DNA of 46,898 nt from Gammaproteobacteria bacterium (GCA_024277705.1 JAJRUQ010000179.1:1-46898), one strand, 5' to 3'; positions 1-9,744 are shown, numbered from the stretch's first letter. The notes: generated by a model not told the origin, from the sequence alone. A program made the numbers and translations.

Positions 1-156
1 CGTCGTTTGCACACGATTATGGAGCGATTGCTGGAGGATATTTCCTTTACTGCGCCGGATCGACCCGGTGAAAGTGTTGCCATCGATGCTGAGCATGTCA
101 ATAACAGTCTGGGCAAGCTGATCGAAAATGAAGATTTGAGTCGTTATATTCTGTAG
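1..156 (+). CDS. hslU: HslU C-terminal end (ATPase of HslUV protease), partial
   Basis: The window opens inside a reading frame whose last 51 codons read [16 protein letters not shown] and end with [10 protein letters not shown] before TAG. This is the C-terminal tail of HslU, the AAA+ unfoldase that feeds substrates to the HslV peptidase in the cytoplasm; the exposed tail with terminal YIL is the segment that docks into HslV to activate it. The ATPase core lies upstream of the window. The following DUF971 and ubi genes match the order seen in many gammaproteobacteria, which supports the call. No start can be assigned. Confidence 0.93.
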   Translation, partial: RRLHTIMERLLEDISFTAPDRPGESVAIDAEHVNNSLGKLIENEDLSRYIL

Positions 157-194
157 CGGACAAAATGTTATACAAATAAACTATTGAGAATATT

Positions 195-554
195 ATGCAA
201 AAACCCACCAATATAAACTTACATCAGAAGACCCGAGTGTTAGAGATGGAATATGAAGATGGTACAGTACATAAATTACCATGTGAATATTTGCGTGTAT
301 ATTCACCTTCTGCAGAAGTGACCGGTCATGGCCCCGGCCAGGAAATCCTGCAGCTTAATAAAGAAGAGGTTACTATTGAGGCAATAGAACCACAGGGAAA
401 TTATGCACTGAAGTTTGTTTTTGATGATAAACATGATACCGGTATCTATACCTGGGAGTATTTATATGAACTGGGTGAAAAATACGAAGAAAAGTGGCAG
501 GATTATCTGGACAGGTTAAAACAGGCCGACCATGAACGTCGGAATATCACATAG
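195..554 (+). CDS. DUF971 (gamma-butyrobetaine hydroxylase-like N-terminal domain) protein
   Basis: A 119-residue protein made of a single DUF971 domain, recognisable by its opening LEMEYEDGTVHKLPCEYLRV and the later motif GNYALKFVFDDKHDTGIYTW. The fold is the small domain found at the N terminus of gamma-butyrobetaine hydroxylases; as a stand-alone protein its role is not established, and links to iron-sulfur proteins have been proposed for relatives. It begins 39 bases after hslU stops and precedes ubiE, a gene order common in gammaproteobacteria. The ATG at 195 gives the normal family length. No membrane segment or signal peptide is visible. Confidence 0.88.
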   Translation: MQKPTNINLHQKTRVLEMEYEDGTVHKLPCEYLRVYSPSAEVTGHGPGQEILQLNKEEVTIEAIEPQGNYALKFVFDDKHDTGIYTWEYLYELGEKYEEKWQDYLDRLKQADHERRNIT

Positions 555-626
555 CCATAGTTTGCCTTATTGACGAATGAAGAGTCTGTTGGTTTTAATT
601 TTTTTGTAGTTGCGGAAAAATATATC

Positions 627-1373
627 ATGACAAAAAAAGAAACACATTTTGGTTACAAAACAGTTGACGAAAATGCTAAAGAAGGGATGGTTGCCGGGGT
701 GTTTGATTCTGTAGCCAGCAAATACGATATCATGAACGATGTGATGTCATTTGGTATTCACCGTATCTGGAAAAAAATTGCCATGCAGCACACCGGGCTT
801 AAGGCCGGTGATACGGCACTGGATGTTGCCGGAGGAACCGGTGATCTCACCATGCAGATGTCCAGGCAGGTTGGCCCTTCAGGAAAAATTATTATTTCTG
901 ATATTAATGCAGCGATGCTGGAAGAAGGGCGTAAACGTTTACTGGATAAAGGTTTTGCCGGAAATATTGATTTTGTAGAAGCCAACGCTGAGGATTTACC
1001 GTTTGATGACAACAGTTTTAACTGTGTAACCATCGCCTTTGGTTTACGCAATGTTACCCATCAGGATAAAGCGCTGCAGTCGATGTACCGGGTGTTAAAA
1101 CCGGGTGGCCGCTTACTGGTACTGGAGTTTTCAAAACCGATGATGCCGGGTTTGAATAAACTGTATGATTTTTATTCATTCAATATTCTGCCGAAAATGG
1201 GAAAACTTATTGCCAATGATGAAGAAAGCTATCGCTATCTGGCAGAATCCATCCGTATGCACCCGGATCAGGAAACATTGAAAGAAATGATGATTGAAGC
1301 CGGTTTTGAACGTTGCAGTTATCATAATATGACGGGTGGTATTGTTGCTCTGCATAAAGGATTCAAGCTTTAA
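627..1373 (+). CDS. ubiE: Ubiquinone/menaquinone biosynthesis C-methyltransferase UbiE
   Basis: UbiE transfers a methyl group from S-adenosylmethionine to the ring carbon of the demethylated quinone precursors in ubiquinone and menaquinone synthesis. The protein has the family N terminus ([17 protein letters not shown]), the SAM-binding motif [14 protein letters not shown] at about residues 66-78, and the later [13 protein letters not shown] and [15 protein letters not shown] blocks. I place the start at ATG 627, giving 248 residues close to the 251 of E. coli; the open frame extends upstream to 570 but that extension has no family similarity. It is followed by ubiJ and ubiB, forming the usual ubiEJB cluster. 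Confidence 0.96.
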   Translation: MTKKETHFGYKTVDENAKEGMVAGVFDSVASKYDIMNDVMSFGIHRIWKKIAMQHTGLKAGDTALDVAGGTGDLTMQMSRQVGPSGKIIISDINAAMLEEGRKRLLDKGFAGNIDFVEANAEDLPFDDNSFNCVTIAFGLRNVTHQDKALQSMYRVLKPGGRLLVLEFSKPMMPGLNKLYDFYSFNILPKMGKLIANDEESYRYLAESIRMHPDQETLKEMMIEAGFERCSYHNMTGGIVALHKGFKL

Positions 1374-1421
1374 TATGGTGTTTATCTCAGCCACAGCGCG
1401 GGATGGCAGAACTACAGGTTC

Positions 1422-2024
1422 ATGTTAATTCTGGAAACAGTTATCAACCGTTATCTGGCATTGGATCCTGAAATGCTGGAAAAAATAGCGGTATTCAGCG
1501 GTAAAGTTATCAAGCTGGAAATAACCGGTCTTCATCGAGCGGGTTATGCCAATCTGTTCTTGTTTCCGGGAGACAGTGGCCTGCAGGTAAGTACAGAGTT
1601 TGCCGCTGAGCCCGACACGATTTTGCGGGGCTCCCCGGTGTCTATATTTAAAATGGGGCTGGGCTCAAAAGTTGCAGATTTGTTATTAAAAGGTGAGCTT
1701 GAAATTATCGGCGACAGCCGCCTTGGCCATCAGTTTAACAGTCTGTTTTCACAGATGGATATCGACTGGTCTGAGCCACTGGCCGCGGTTTTTGGTGATG
1801 CGATAGCATATCAACTACAGCAGTCAGGACTAAATGCCGGTTCATGGACTAAGCAGACGGTGCAGTCTGTCTCCATGACGGTTAGTGAATACCTGCAGGA
1901 AGAGAGTCGTGATGTGGTGCCAGAAGCGGAGTTGCAGGTATTTAATGACTCGGTTGATCAGTTAAGGGATGATGTTGATCGCCTGCAGGCTAAAATCAGA
2001 AATCTTCTTGCCGCCTCCTGTTAA
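1422..2024 (+). CDS. ubiJ: Ubiquinone biosynthesis accessory factor UbiJ (SCP2 domain)
   Basis: A 200-residue protein, matching the roughly 200-residue UbiJ. The first two thirds are an SCP2 lipid-binding domain (ETVINRYLALDPEMLEKI, then GSKVADLLLKGELEIIGDS), and the C terminus is a coiled coil (DSVDQLRDDVDRLQAKI). UbiJ binds the hydrophobic quinone intermediates and organises the soluble Ubi complex with UbiK, supporting the late hydroxylation and methylation steps. Its position between ubiE and ubiB is diagnostic, since the sequence family itself diverges quickly. There is no membrane segment. The start at ATG 1422 leaves 48 bases after ubiE. Confidence 0.92.
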   Translation: MLILETVINRYLALDPEMLEKIAVFSGKVIKLEITGLHRAGYANLFLFPGDSGLQVSTEFAAEPDTILRGSPVSIFKMGLGSKVADLLLKGELEIIGDSRLGHQFNSLFSQMDIDWSEPLAAVFGDAIAYQLQQSGLNAGSWTKQTVQSVSMTVSEYLQEESRDVVPEAELQVFNDSVDQLRDDVDRLQAKIRNLLAASC

Positions 2025-2053
2025 TAACCGTGTCCATAAAAAAGTAAAATAAC

Positions 2054-3715
2054 ATGCCAATACTAACACCGGGTCAATTTATAAGAATGCTGTATATTAA
2101 CTGGGTGTTAATGCGGCACGGCCTTGATGACATCATTTTTACTACCCATCTGTTTCGCCCGTTCCGCTTTATTATTTATCTCTTTCCCTGGAACTGGTTT
2201 CGGCGTAAGCGGAAACCGCGTGCGGTAAGGGTGCGTGAGGCACTGGAAGATCTGGGGCCGATATTTATTAAATTTGGCCAGATGTTATCTACCCGCCGGG
2301 ACTTGCTGGCCGATGATATCGCCGATGAGCTGCAGGGTCTGCAGGACAATGTGCCTGCATTTCCCGGAAAGCAGGCGGCAGCTATCATAGAAAAATCATT
2401 TGGTATTAATGTTGATGAGTTGTTTGAAACCTTTGAAGAGGAGCCGTTAGCGTCCGCATCAATAGCCCAGGTACATGCAGCTACGCTAAAAACCGGTGAA
2501 GATGTTGTGGTGAAAGTGTTGCGTCCGGATGTGATGCCGGTGATAAAAAGGGATATATCACTGCTGTATATCATTGCCGGGCTGGCAGCCCGGTATTCAT
2601 CGCAATTGCGTCGTTTGCGGCCGGTTGAGGTTATTCATGAGTATGAAAAAACCATTCTGGACGAGCTGGACCTTTTACGCGAAGCGGCCAATGCCAGCCA
2701 GTTACGCAGAAATTTTGAAGGTTCAAGAGATCTGTACGTCCCCGAGATTTACTGGGACTATGTACGTAAAAATGTCATGGTCATGGAAAGAATCTATGGC
2801 ATACCTATTCGCGATCTTGAGACATTACGGCAGAAGGATACGGATATGCAGCGTCTGGCCGCACTGGGTGTTGAAATATTTTTTACTCAGGTTTTTACCC
2901 ATAACTTCTTTCATGCGGATATGCATCCCGGCAATATTTTTGTTGATGCAGAAAATCCAAAGTTACCCAAATACATAGCTGTTGATTTTGGCATTGTGGG
3001 TACCTTGAGCCAGAGTGATAAACGTTATCTGGCAGAAAATTTTCTTGCCTTTTTTCAGCGTGATTATTATAAGGTGGCCAAGTTACATGTGGAATCGGGC
3101 TGGATACCGTCACATACGCGTATCGATGAATTTGAATCGGCCATTCGCAGTGTTTGTGAGCCTATTTTTGAAAGGCCGCTGAAAGAGATTTCCTTCGGCC
3201 AGTTATTAGTGCGTCTGTTTCAGACAGCGCGTCGGTTTAATATGGAAGTGCAGCCGCAACTGGTGCTGTTACAAAAAACCCTGTTAAATATCGAGGGCCT
3301 TGGCAGACAGTTATACCCTGATCTGGATTTGTGGAAAACGGCGAAGCCGTTTCTGGAAAAATGGATGCGGGAACAGGTTGGTGGTGCGGCCACCTGGCGA
3401 AACCTGAAAGATGACCTGCCTTATCTTATTGAAAAAATGCCGGAACTGCCCAGTCTGCTGTATAAGAGTATGAAGGCAAATGCCGATGGCAAGTATCATC
3501 TGAAACAGATACATGAAATTGAAAATATCCGTTATGAAATAAAACGCAATAATACACGAAGCCTGATTGTGCTAAGTGGCACCGGCATGATTATCAGTGC
3601 CTCCATTATTTATACCTCAGCGATTTCGGTACCGATGTTCTGGACAGTGCCAATTGCCAGCTGGGTACTTGCCGGTACCGGCACGCTGTTTGTTGCTCTT
3701 GGCTTAAGGCGCTGA
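2054..3715 (+). CDS. ubiB: UbiB atypical kinase/ATPase for ubiquinone biosynthesis
   Basis: A 553-residue member of the UbiB/ADCK family (E. coli 546). Family signatures are visible: the KxGQ motif in [16 protein letters not shown] near residue 73, the alanine-rich nucleotide loop [15 protein letters not shown], the catalytic-loop stretch [15 protein letters not shown] near residue 286, and AVDFGIVG with the metal-binding aspartate. The C terminus holds two hydrophobic segments that anchor the protein in the inner membrane. UbiB proteins act as ATPases that help extract or deliver lipid quinone precursors to the biosynthetic complex. It lies 29 bases after ubiJ, so cotranscription is likely. 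Confidence 0.97.
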   Translation: MPILTPGQFIRMLYINWVLMRHGLDDIIFTTHLFRPFRFIIYLFPWNWFRRKRKPRAVRVREALEDLGPIFIKFGQMLSTRRDLLADDIADELQGLQDNVPAFPGKQAAAIIEKSFGINVDELFETFEEEPLASASIAQVHAATLKTGEDVVVKVLRPDVMPVIKRDISLLYIIAGLAARYSSQLRRLRPVEVIHEYEKTILDELDLLREAANASQLRRNFEGSRDLYVPEIYWDYVRKNVMVMERIYGIPIRDLETLRQKDTDMQRLAALGVEIFFTQVFTHNFFHADMHPGNIFVDAENPKLPKYIAVDFGIVGTLSQSDKRYLAENFLAFFQRDYYKVAKLHVESGWIPSHTRIDEFESAIRSVCEPIFERPLKEISFGQLLVRLFQTARRFNMEVQPQLVLLQKTLLNIEGLGRQLYPDLDLWKTAKPFLEKWMREQVGGAATWRNLKDDLPYLIEKMPELPSLLYKSMKANADGKYHLKQIHEIENIRYEIKRNNTRSLIVLSGTGMIISASIIYTSAISVPMFWTVPIASWVLAGTGTLFVALGLRR

Positions 3716-3807
3716 CCCTCAGTTGTTAATCAAGTACAATAATGTCATATTTTATACGGGCATTGTTGCTGTCCGTCATTTAGAGAAAGCGATACGAACC
3801 TGTACAC

Positions 3808-6027
3808 ATGTCTGAAGTTAGTGAATTTTTACCGGATGCCGCAGAGCTCGCCGACGTTTCAAATCTGTTAAATGAGCTGAATGATGTTCAGCGCCAGGCA
3901 GTGACGGCAGCACCGGAGCATATGCTGGTGCTTGCCGGGGCCGGCAGTGGTAAAACCCGGGTGCTGGTGCACCGTATTGCCTGGTTAAATCAGGTAGAAG
4001 GTGTTTCGCCGTACAATATTTTTGCGGTAACGTTTACCAATAAAGCAGCGGCAGAAATGCGCCAGCGGGTCGAACATCTGCAGGCTGCGCCGGTAGCAGG
4101 CATGTGGATAGGTACTTTCCACTGCCTTGCCCATCGTTTGTTACGCAATCACTGGAAGGAAGCAAAACTGCCGCAGAGTTTTCAGATTCTGGATGCGGAT
4201 GATCAGTACCGGCTGGTGCGCCGCATCCTGAAAATGCTGGAGCTGGATGAGGCCAAATGGCCGCCTAAACAGGCGCAGGCGTTTATAAACGCACGCAAGG
4301 ATGAAGGCAAACGCCCGGCCCATATCGATACTTCGCGTAATCCCAACTATGAACAACAGGTGCGTATTTACACTGCTTATCAAACTGCCTGCGAGCGTGC
4401 CGGGGTTATTGATTTTGCCGAGATGCTGCTGCGTACTCTGGAGCTGATACGTGACAATGATTCCTTGCTGGTTCACTACCAGAAACGCTTTCAGCATATT
4501 CTTGTCGATGAGTTTCAGGATACCAATACCATACAGTATGCGCTGATACAGCTGCTTGCCGGAAACACGAATAAAGTTTTCATCGTGGGTGATGATGACC
4601 AGGCTATTTATGGCTGGCGTGGCGCTAAAGTGGAAAACCTCAACCGTTTCCAGAAAGATTTTGCCTTGTCAGAGGTGATCCGTCTGGAACAGAATTATCG
4701 CTCAACCACCACGATACTGTCAGCCGCCAATGCTCTGATCGACAATAATGCCGGTCGTATGGGGAAAAAATTATGGACCAGTGGCGAAGACGGTGAGCCG
4801 ATCATTTTTTATAATGCTTATGATGAACGTGATGAAGCCCGTTTTGTTATCGACAAAATAAAACAGTATGTCAGTGCCGGCAATGCACGGGCTGATGTCG
4901 CTATTTTATATCGATCCAATGCCCAGTCGCGAAATTTTGAGGAACGTTTTGTCAGTGAAGCGATGCCCTACAGAGTGTATGGTGGCATGCGATTTTTCGA
5001 GCGCGCTGAAATTAAAAATGCCCTGGCCTATCTGCGTTTAATGGATAACAATAATGACGATGCATCGTTTGAGCGGGTGGTAAATACGCCCACCCGGGGC
5101 ATTGGTGAGCGTAGCGTGGAAAAAGTCCGTGAAGTGGCAAAGCAGTTTGATTTGCCGATGTGGCTGGCAGCAAAACAGATTATCGAAGATAAAGGTTTGC
5201 CGACAAGAGCGGCCAATGCCCTGCAGGGATTTGTTGACCTGATTGGTGAACTGCAGGCAGCCACAAATGAATTGTCTCTGCACAAGCAGGTCGACCACGT
5301 TGTTCATAATGTCGGCTTGATTGAATACTACGAAAAAGAAAAAACAGAAAAAGCCCAGGCACGGGTTGAGAATATTGAAGAACTGATTACGGCCGCCAGA
5401 GGTTTTGATTATGATCCGGCGGAACTGGATGTACCGATGGATGAGTTAACCGCATTTTTAACCCATGCCGCACTGGAAGCCGGTGAGGGGCAGGCGGCTG
5501 AATGGGATGACTGTGTGCAGTTGATGACGCTGCACAGTGCCAAGGGTCTGGAGTTTCCACTGGTGTTTATGGTGGGTATGGAAGAAGGCCTGTTTCCCAG
5601 TCAGCGTTCACTGGAAGAGGAAGGCAAGCTCGAAGAAGAGCGCCGTTTGTGTTATGTCGGCATTACCCGTGCCCGTGAGCAACTGGTGTTGAGTTGTGCG
5701 GAACACCGGCGTTTGTACGGCCAGGACTTATATCCTTCAGCATCACGTTTTGTCAGTGAGATTCCCGAACATCTGGTGGATGAAGTCAGGGGTAAACATA
5801 ATGCCCGTCATAGTGTAAGTGCTTCGCAGTATAATGCTGCAGCTTGTCAATCGACAGAAGCGATTAATGGTATTTATATTGGCCAGCGGGTGAATCATAA
5901 AAAGTTAGGTGAAGGCATGGTGACGAACCTGGAAGGCAGCGGCAGTCATGCCCGTGTACAGGTTAATTTTGAATACCAGGGAAGCAAGTGGCTGGTGATG
6001 GCCTATGCTAATTTAACACCGGCCTGA
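3808..6027 (+). CDS. uvrD: DNA helicase II (UvrD)
   Basis: A 739-residue superfamily 1A helicase (E. coli UvrD 720). Visible motifs are Q motif NELNDVQRQAV, Walker A AGAGSGKTR near residue 46, TFHCLAHRLLR, Walker B LVDEFQDTN, GDDDQAIYGWRGA, RLEQNYRS, LMTLHSAKGLEF and VGITRAREQLVLS. The C terminus has the Tudor-like tail GQRVNHKKLGEGMVTNLE that separates UvrD and PcrA from Rep. UvrD unwinds DNA 3'-5' in nucleotide excision and mismatch repair and removes RecA filaments and stalled RNA polymerase. It stands 92 bases after ubiB and probably has its own promoter. Confidence 0.95.
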   Translation: MSEVSEFLPDAAELADVSNLLNELNDVQRQAVTAAPEHMLVLAGAGSGKTRVLVHRIAWLNQVEGVSPYNIFAVTFTNKAAAEMRQRVEHLQAAPVAGMWIGTFHCLAHRLLRNHWKEAKLPQSFQILDADDQYRLVRRILKMLELDEAKWPPKQAQAFINARKDEGKRPAHIDTSRNPNYEQQVRIYTAYQTACERAGVIDFAEMLLRTLELIRDNDSLLVHYQKRFQHILVDEFQDTNTIQYALIQLLAGNTNKVFIVGDDDQAIYGWRGAKVENLNRFQKDFALSEVIRLEQNYRSTTTILSAANALIDNNAGRMGKKLWTSGEDGEPIIFYNAYDERDEARFVIDKIKQYVSAGNARADVAILYRSNAQSRNFEERFVSEAMPYRVYGGMRFFERAEIKNALAYLRLMDNNNDDASFERVVNTPTRGIGERSVEKVREVAKQFDLPMWLAAKQIIEDKGLPTRAANALQGFVDLIGELQAATNELSLHKQVDHVVHNVGLIEYYEKEKTEKAQARVENIEELITAARGFDYDPAELDVPMDELTAFLTHAALEAGEGQAAEWDDCVQLMTLHSAKGLEFPLVFMVGMEEGLFPSQRSLEEEGKLEEERRLCYVGITRAREQLVLSCAEHRRLYGQDLYPSASRFVSEIPEHLVDEVRGKHNARHSVSASQYNAAACQSTEAINGIYIGQRVNHKKLGEGMVTNLEGSGSHARVQVNFEYQGSKWLVMAYANLTPA

Positions 6028-6141
6028 TAGATGATTCAGTTAAATTACAGGCAGGCGCTGAGCATGAACCATAGCAGTACCGGGTTTATTTATATCGGGT
6101 TGCATTTTTTTGCGGAAGATTTTTAATCATTAGGTATATGT

Positions 6142-7215
6142 ATGAAGCGTCGTGATTTTATTAAACAGGCAGGTATCGGGGCGGTGGCAACCACCAGTGT
6201 GGCAGCACCAGCTATTGTCAGTGCCGACACAAAAATAAAATGGAAAATGGTCACCACCTGGCCGAAGAATTTTCCGGTATTAGGCACCGGTGCCAACCAG
6301 CTGGCAAAGTTAATTACACAGCTGACTGATGGCCGCATAAAAGTAAAAGTTTATGGTGCGGGAGAACTCATTCCGGCATTTGAAGTATTTGATGCGGTTT
6401 CGCGCGGCACGGCACAAATGGGTCATGGTTCCGCATATTACTGGAAAGGAAAAATAGAAGAGGCGCAGTTTTTTTCTACCGTGCCTTTTGGTATGAATGC
6501 ACAGGAAATGAATGCATGGTTGTATTTTGGCGGTGGCATGGAATTGTGGAAAGAAAGCTATGAGCCCTTTGGTTTGATCCCGGCAGCAGCGGGCAATACC
6601 ACGGTACAGATGGCTGGCTGGTTTAATAAAGAAATAAACAGTGCCAATGATTTAAAAGGTCTGAAAATGCGCATTCCCGGCCTGGGTGGTGAGGTACTTA
6701 AGCGTGCCGGCGGAATCCCGGTGAACCTGCCCGGCGGTGAACTTTTTACGTCGTTAAAGACCGGTGCGATTGATGCAACGGAATGGGTGGGGCCGTATAA
6801 TGACCTTGCTTTTGGTTTATACAAAGCGGCAAAGTATTATTATTATCCGGGCTGGCATGAACCGGGTACGACATTGGAAGCCATCATCAATAAACAGGCG
6901 TTTGAGGCACTACCCGGGGATCTAAAGGCTATCGTAGAAAACGCCTGCAAAGTCGTCAATCAGGATATGTCGCTGGAGTTTGCTGCAAAGAATAACGCCG
7001 CGCTGGATACTCTGGTGAATAAACATAAAGTGGATGTGCGAAAACTACCTGATGATGTATTGGCAAAGTTAAAAGCCCTGTCTCATGAGGTGGTTAGTGA
7101 TCTGGCTGCAAAAAACGCTTCTGCTCAGAAAATCTACGATTCGTATAATAAATTCTACAAACAGATATCCGCCTGGCATGAAATTTCGGAAAAAATATAT
7201 TTTAATGTGCGCTAA
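6142..7215 (+). CDS. TRAP transporter solute-binding protein, 2-oxo acid/TakP-like (DctP family)
   Basis: A 357-residue periplasmic receptor of the TRAP family. The N terminus MKRRDFIKQAGIGAVA is a twin-arginine signal followed by an alanine-rich segment, so export folded through Tat is expected. The body shows GRIKVKVYGAGELIPAFEVF, GTAQMGHGSAYYWKGK and LKTGAIDATEWVGPYND, which resemble the TakP subgroup that binds 2-oxo acids or lactate. No dctQ or dctM permease gene is adjacent; the only TRAP permease genes in the window lie about 14 kb away on the other strand. Family assignment is firm, the ligand is inferred. ATG 6142 is supported by the position of the twin arginines. Confidence 0.9.
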   Translation: MKRRDFIKQAGIGAVATTSVAAPAIVSADTKIKWKMVTTWPKNFPVLGTGANQLAKLITQLTDGRIKVKVYGAGELIPAFEVFDAVSRGTAQMGHGSAYYWKGKIEEAQFFSTVPFGMNAQEMNAWLYFGGGMELWKESYEPFGLIPAAAGNTTVQMAGWFNKEINSANDLKGLKMRIPGLGGEVLKRAGGIPVNLPGGELFTSLKTGAIDATEWVGPYNDLAFGLYKAAKYYYYPGWHEPGTTLEAIINKQAFEALPGDLKAIVENACKVVNQDMSLEFAAKNNAALDTLVNKHKVDVRKLPDDVLAKLKALSHEVVSDLAAKNASAQKIYDSYNKFYKQISAWHEISEKIYFNVR

Positions 7216-7384
7216 CTTTTATAAATAAGGTTTGTCTGAAACTGGCAGTAGTGGATAATCTGCCTGTATCTAAAGCGACTGATATGGCATGTGTGTTTGA
7301 TGTGTTACACGGAAACAGGCAAGCATTACCGGTTATTTGTAAAGGCCGATGCGAAGCATTAAAATTGTCTTAAGTTCTAAGCTT

Positions 7385-8446
7385 ATGAAAAATATATTTA
7401 ATTTATTTATTTTGAGTTTTTTTCTGAATCTGTCCGGTATTGTGCAGGCTGCTGATATTGTTAAATGGTCATTGCCACAAGCACAGGGGGCTGATGAAGA
7501 ATTTTTACTGTATCGTTTATCCTATCGTGGCATATACACTGCCTTTGCCTGGAAAGACCTTGCTGATACGGTCATTATTGCTGACAATAAGCCTTATAAA
7601 TTTAACAAACAGAAGTCCTGTCAGCTTAGCCTGAAGATGAGCACTGAAAACTTTACCTTGTCTGAGCTTATTTTACCAATGCGTTTTCACTGGCGTACAA
7701 CCGTTAGTCCTGATTTGAAACAAATATATCTTATTGAGGAAATCAATAAAAATGAAAAGGATAGCCATCAGCTGGTGTGGCTGAATCAGAAAGGAAAGCA
7801 AATAGAGTTTTATCATAAACGTAAAAAAATAAGGACGCATGATGACGGTGACTTTTATGAAGAAGAGTATGCGCACATGGATGATGCGCCAGAGATGGTT
7901 TGGGAGGCGGAAGGCAAGAAGCAGCCGCCGGATTTTCTGCTTGATCAACTCGTAATTGATGGCGAGAGAAAGTCTCTGGTCTATGACAGGGCGGTTGACA
8001 TTATAAACAATGATACTATTTTTGATCCGTTGTCACTTATCTATTCTGTACGCTGGCACGATTACAGCAAGTTAAAAAAAGTTGATTTTGTTGTTGCCTA
8101 TAAAGATTCATTTAGAAAATATCACGCGCATTTTGAAGGCCATGAAAAACTGAACATTGGTGACAGGTCATATAACGCATTAAGAATAGTCATTACGCGT
8201 GAAAAAAAAGAAGCTGAAGATGACGATAAAAATGATGGAGCTTTTATGGTTATCTGGTTGTCTGACGATGAACGACGTATCCCTTTACGGTACATGGTTG
8301 AGGCCAGTCATGGTACGGTTAAGATGGATCTTAAATCGGATCTTGAGGATTATAAGAAAACGGCCGGTTGCATCATTCCTGGATCTTTACCAGCAGCAAG
8401 GTCAATGTCTATGGCCGATGGTAAAGTAAAAAAAGCTGACCCTTGA
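7385..8446 (+). CDS. DUF3108 domain secreted protein
   Basis: A protein of about 353 residues that begins with a clear signal peptide (MKNIFNLFILSFFLNLSG, cleavage probably after VQA). The C-terminal half matches the DUF3108 pattern: DPLSLIYSVRWHDYSK, a beta-rich core, VIWLSDDERRIPLRYM and VEASHGTVKMDL. DUF3108 proteins are periplasmic or outer-membrane associated and of unknown function. I chose ATG 7385 over the open frame from 7349 because the signal peptide starts there. Two inserts rich in charged residues, one acidic (EEEYAHMDD, EAEDDDKND), interrupt the domain. The gene is followed after 33 bases by a DUF1289 gene. Confidence 0.78.
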   Translation: MKNIFNLFILSFFLNLSGIVQAADIVKWSLPQAQGADEEFLLYRLSYRGIYTAFAWKDLADTVIIADNKPYKFNKQKSCQLSLKMSTENFTLSELILPMRFHWRTTVSPDLKQIYLIEEINKNEKDSHQLVWLNQKGKQIEFYHKRKKIRTHDDGDFYEEEYAHMDDAPEMVWEAEGKKQPPDFLLDQLVIDGERKSLVYDRAVDIINNDTIFDPLSLIYSVRWHDYSKLKKVDFVVAYKDSFRKYHAHFEGHEKLNIGDRSYNALRIVITREKKEAEDDDKNDGAFMVIWLSDDERRIPLRYMVEASHGTVKMDLKSDLEDYKKTAGCIIPGSLPAARSMSMADGKVKKADP

Positions 8447-8479
8447 TACTGTTTATTTTCTGCTTTTCTGTTGAATACA

Positions 8480-8671
8480 ATGTCTGAAATAAGTTCACCA
8501 TGTGTTAGAAACTGTTGCCTGGACAAACAGGATATATGTATGGGTTGTGGCAGAACGGTTACTGAAATTATTCGCTGGGGTGATGCCAGTAATAAAGAAA
8601 AGCTAGAGATATTAATCGCAGCAGAGTCCAGAAGAAAAACAAAGAATGGCGTGCAGCCGCAAAAGACATGA
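8480..8671 (+). CDS. DUF1289 small cysteine-rich protein
   Basis: A 63-residue protein with the whole DUF1289 signature: SPCVRNCCLDKQDICMGCGR followed by TVTEIIRWGDASNKEKLEIL. The four to five cysteines in CxxxCC-x6-CxxC form suggest a small metal-binding (zinc or iron-sulfur) site. The biochemical role is unknown; some members are fused to or neighbour oxidoreductases. ATG 8480 (MSEISSPC) is more likely than the in-frame TTG at 8471. The gene ends just before a remnant of a mobile element. Confidence 0.85.
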   Translation: MSEISSPCVRNCCLDKQDICMGCGRTVTEIIRWGDASNKEKLEILIAAESRRKTKNGVQPQKT

Positions 8672-8700
8672 CATGAGGACATGAGGTGGACATGAGGGGT
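8665..8700 (+). repeat. Short near-tandem acatgagg repeats
   Basis: Three closely spaced copies of acatga(gg) occur between the DUF1289 stop and the transposase remnant (acatgacatgaggacatgaggtggacatgagg). They look like replication slippage at the element boundary. No function is implied. Confidence 0.5.
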
Positions 8701-9015
8701 TAAATCTTGACTTAACATATTAAATGTATCGCTGACACTAATATCTTCATCCGTCAATATATTCAATCGCCGTATTGTTTGCGATACCGTAGAGTAATGC
8801 TCCACATTAAACACGTCTGTTATTTCTGCCCTGTCCACTTGCTCATAGCACGTTCCAAATAGCCGCGCGGCGTTTTTATTAAAAGATGATAGGGGTTCCC
8901 CATTAAGCAATATACATGAATTCTGATACCGAACGCTTGTGCGCCTTAGATAAGCACCTGGTATATTTCTCGTAATAATATTTGGCAGGGAATATCCGTT
9001 GTCTGCCTCTGCCAC
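8672..9015 (-). pseudogene. Remnant of REP-associated (IS200-like) transposase, C-terminal part
   Basis: On the minus strand an open frame begins at 9015 and reads through 8672 into the antisense of the two preceding genes. Its first part contains YSLPNIITRNIPGAYLR, then a helix-turn-helix-like EITDVFNVEHYSTVSQTIRR similar to the DnaA-type C-terminal domain found in REP-associated tyrosine transposases, and it ends in NMLSQDLTPH. The DNA encoding that end, ggggttaaatcttgac at 8696-8711, resembles the termini I recall for such elements. The catalytic HUH/tyrosine domain is missing, so this is a fragment. The assignment rests on pattern memory and is moderate. Confidence 0.45.
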
Positions 9016-9087
9016 GATTCATCATATGATTTGACCCATTTGTTCGTCCTTCATTTGCTCAAAGATCTTAAGTTTTTAAGGTTTTTT

Positions 9088-9115
9088 TTGAGAAATGTTC
9101 TATTATGTATGTAAT
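9088..9115 (+). promoter_or_regulatory. Putative sigma70 promoter of the GTPase cassette
   Basis: TTGAGA at 9088-9093 and TGTAAT at 9110-9115 are separated by 16 bases, each one mismatch from consensus. The first gene starts at 9136, so the leader would be only about 15 bases. The AT-rich sequence in front (weak cttaa/ttaag hairpin at 9068-9081 followed by a T run) could be an upstream element or a weak terminator. Confidence 0.45.
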
Positions 9116-9135
9116 CTAACAATAGATTGATTCTT

Positions 9136-9708
9136 ATGGATAAAAATAATATAACGACTAAAAAAAAGACTGTCGTGAAAAAAGCGTCAAATACATCGTA
9201 TGAAGAAAGTGATGTGGAGAGTGTCGATAAAATCAGAGATATTCTGTTTGGCAACCAGATGCGTGAACTCGATCGTAAATTTGCGCAACTTGAAGAAGGA
9301 CTTGCCAGTGATATCGAATCATTGCGTAAGGAAAACTCACTGCAAATGGAGTCGCTGCAAACTTTTATTGAAAGTGAGATTGCTATCCTGACAGGCAAAC
9401 TGGCAGGTGAGGAGAAAGTCAGGATTGAGGAGATGGGTAATCTTAATAGCGAGATGAATAAAAGCGCAAAACAGATTGATAGTAAAATTGCTGAAGTTAG
9501 TAAGTCACTTGATAGTCAATCTTCTAGTACCAACCAAAAAATTCTCAAACAAAGTCAGGACTTTAGCGCCGAAATGAAAAGCCAGTTTGATCAGGTGCGC
9601 AAACGTATGGATGGTTATAAGCAGGAGCTATCAACGGGTAAAGTCGACAAGTCTACATTGGCCGAAATGCTGAATTCACTGGCACTACAGATCCACGGGG
9701 ATGATTGA
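9136..9708 (+). CDS. Coiled-coil protein, first gene of the GTPase cassette
   Basis: A 190-residue protein I do not recognise. After a lysine-rich, probably disordered start (NNITTKKKTVVKKAS) it has the short motif VDKIRDILFGNQMRELDRKF at about residues 33-52 and then a long amphipathic helical region (LEEGLASDIESLRKENSLQM onwards) predicted to form coiled coil. There is no signal peptide or membrane segment, so it should be cytoplasmic. The motif is echoed at the N terminus of the next protein, suggesting a common docking surface. ATG 9136 is preferred over TTG 9127. It is 36 bases upstream of the OmpA-type gene and is probably cotranscribed with it. Confidence 0.72.
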   Translation: MDKNNITTKKKTVVKKASNTSYEESDVESVDKIRDILFGNQMRELDRKFAQLEEGLASDIESLRKENSLQMESLQTFIESEIAILTGKLAGEEKVRIEEMGNLNSEMNKSAKQIDSKIAEVSKSLDSQSSSTNQKILKQSQDFSAEMKSQFDQVRKRMDGYKQELSTGKVDKSTLAEMLNSLALQIHGDD

Positions 9709-9744
9709 ATACAGCGTTAACGCGACTTATATTTATCTCTACGT

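Noticed and set aside
570-626. Upstream extension of ubiE to 570
   Set aside because: The extra 19 residues have no family match and ATG 627 gives the usual UbiE length and N terminus.
8350-8671. Continuation of the minus-strand frame under DUF3108 and DUF1289
   Set aside because: Both plus-strand genes match known families across this stretch, so the antisense part of the frame is only open by chance.
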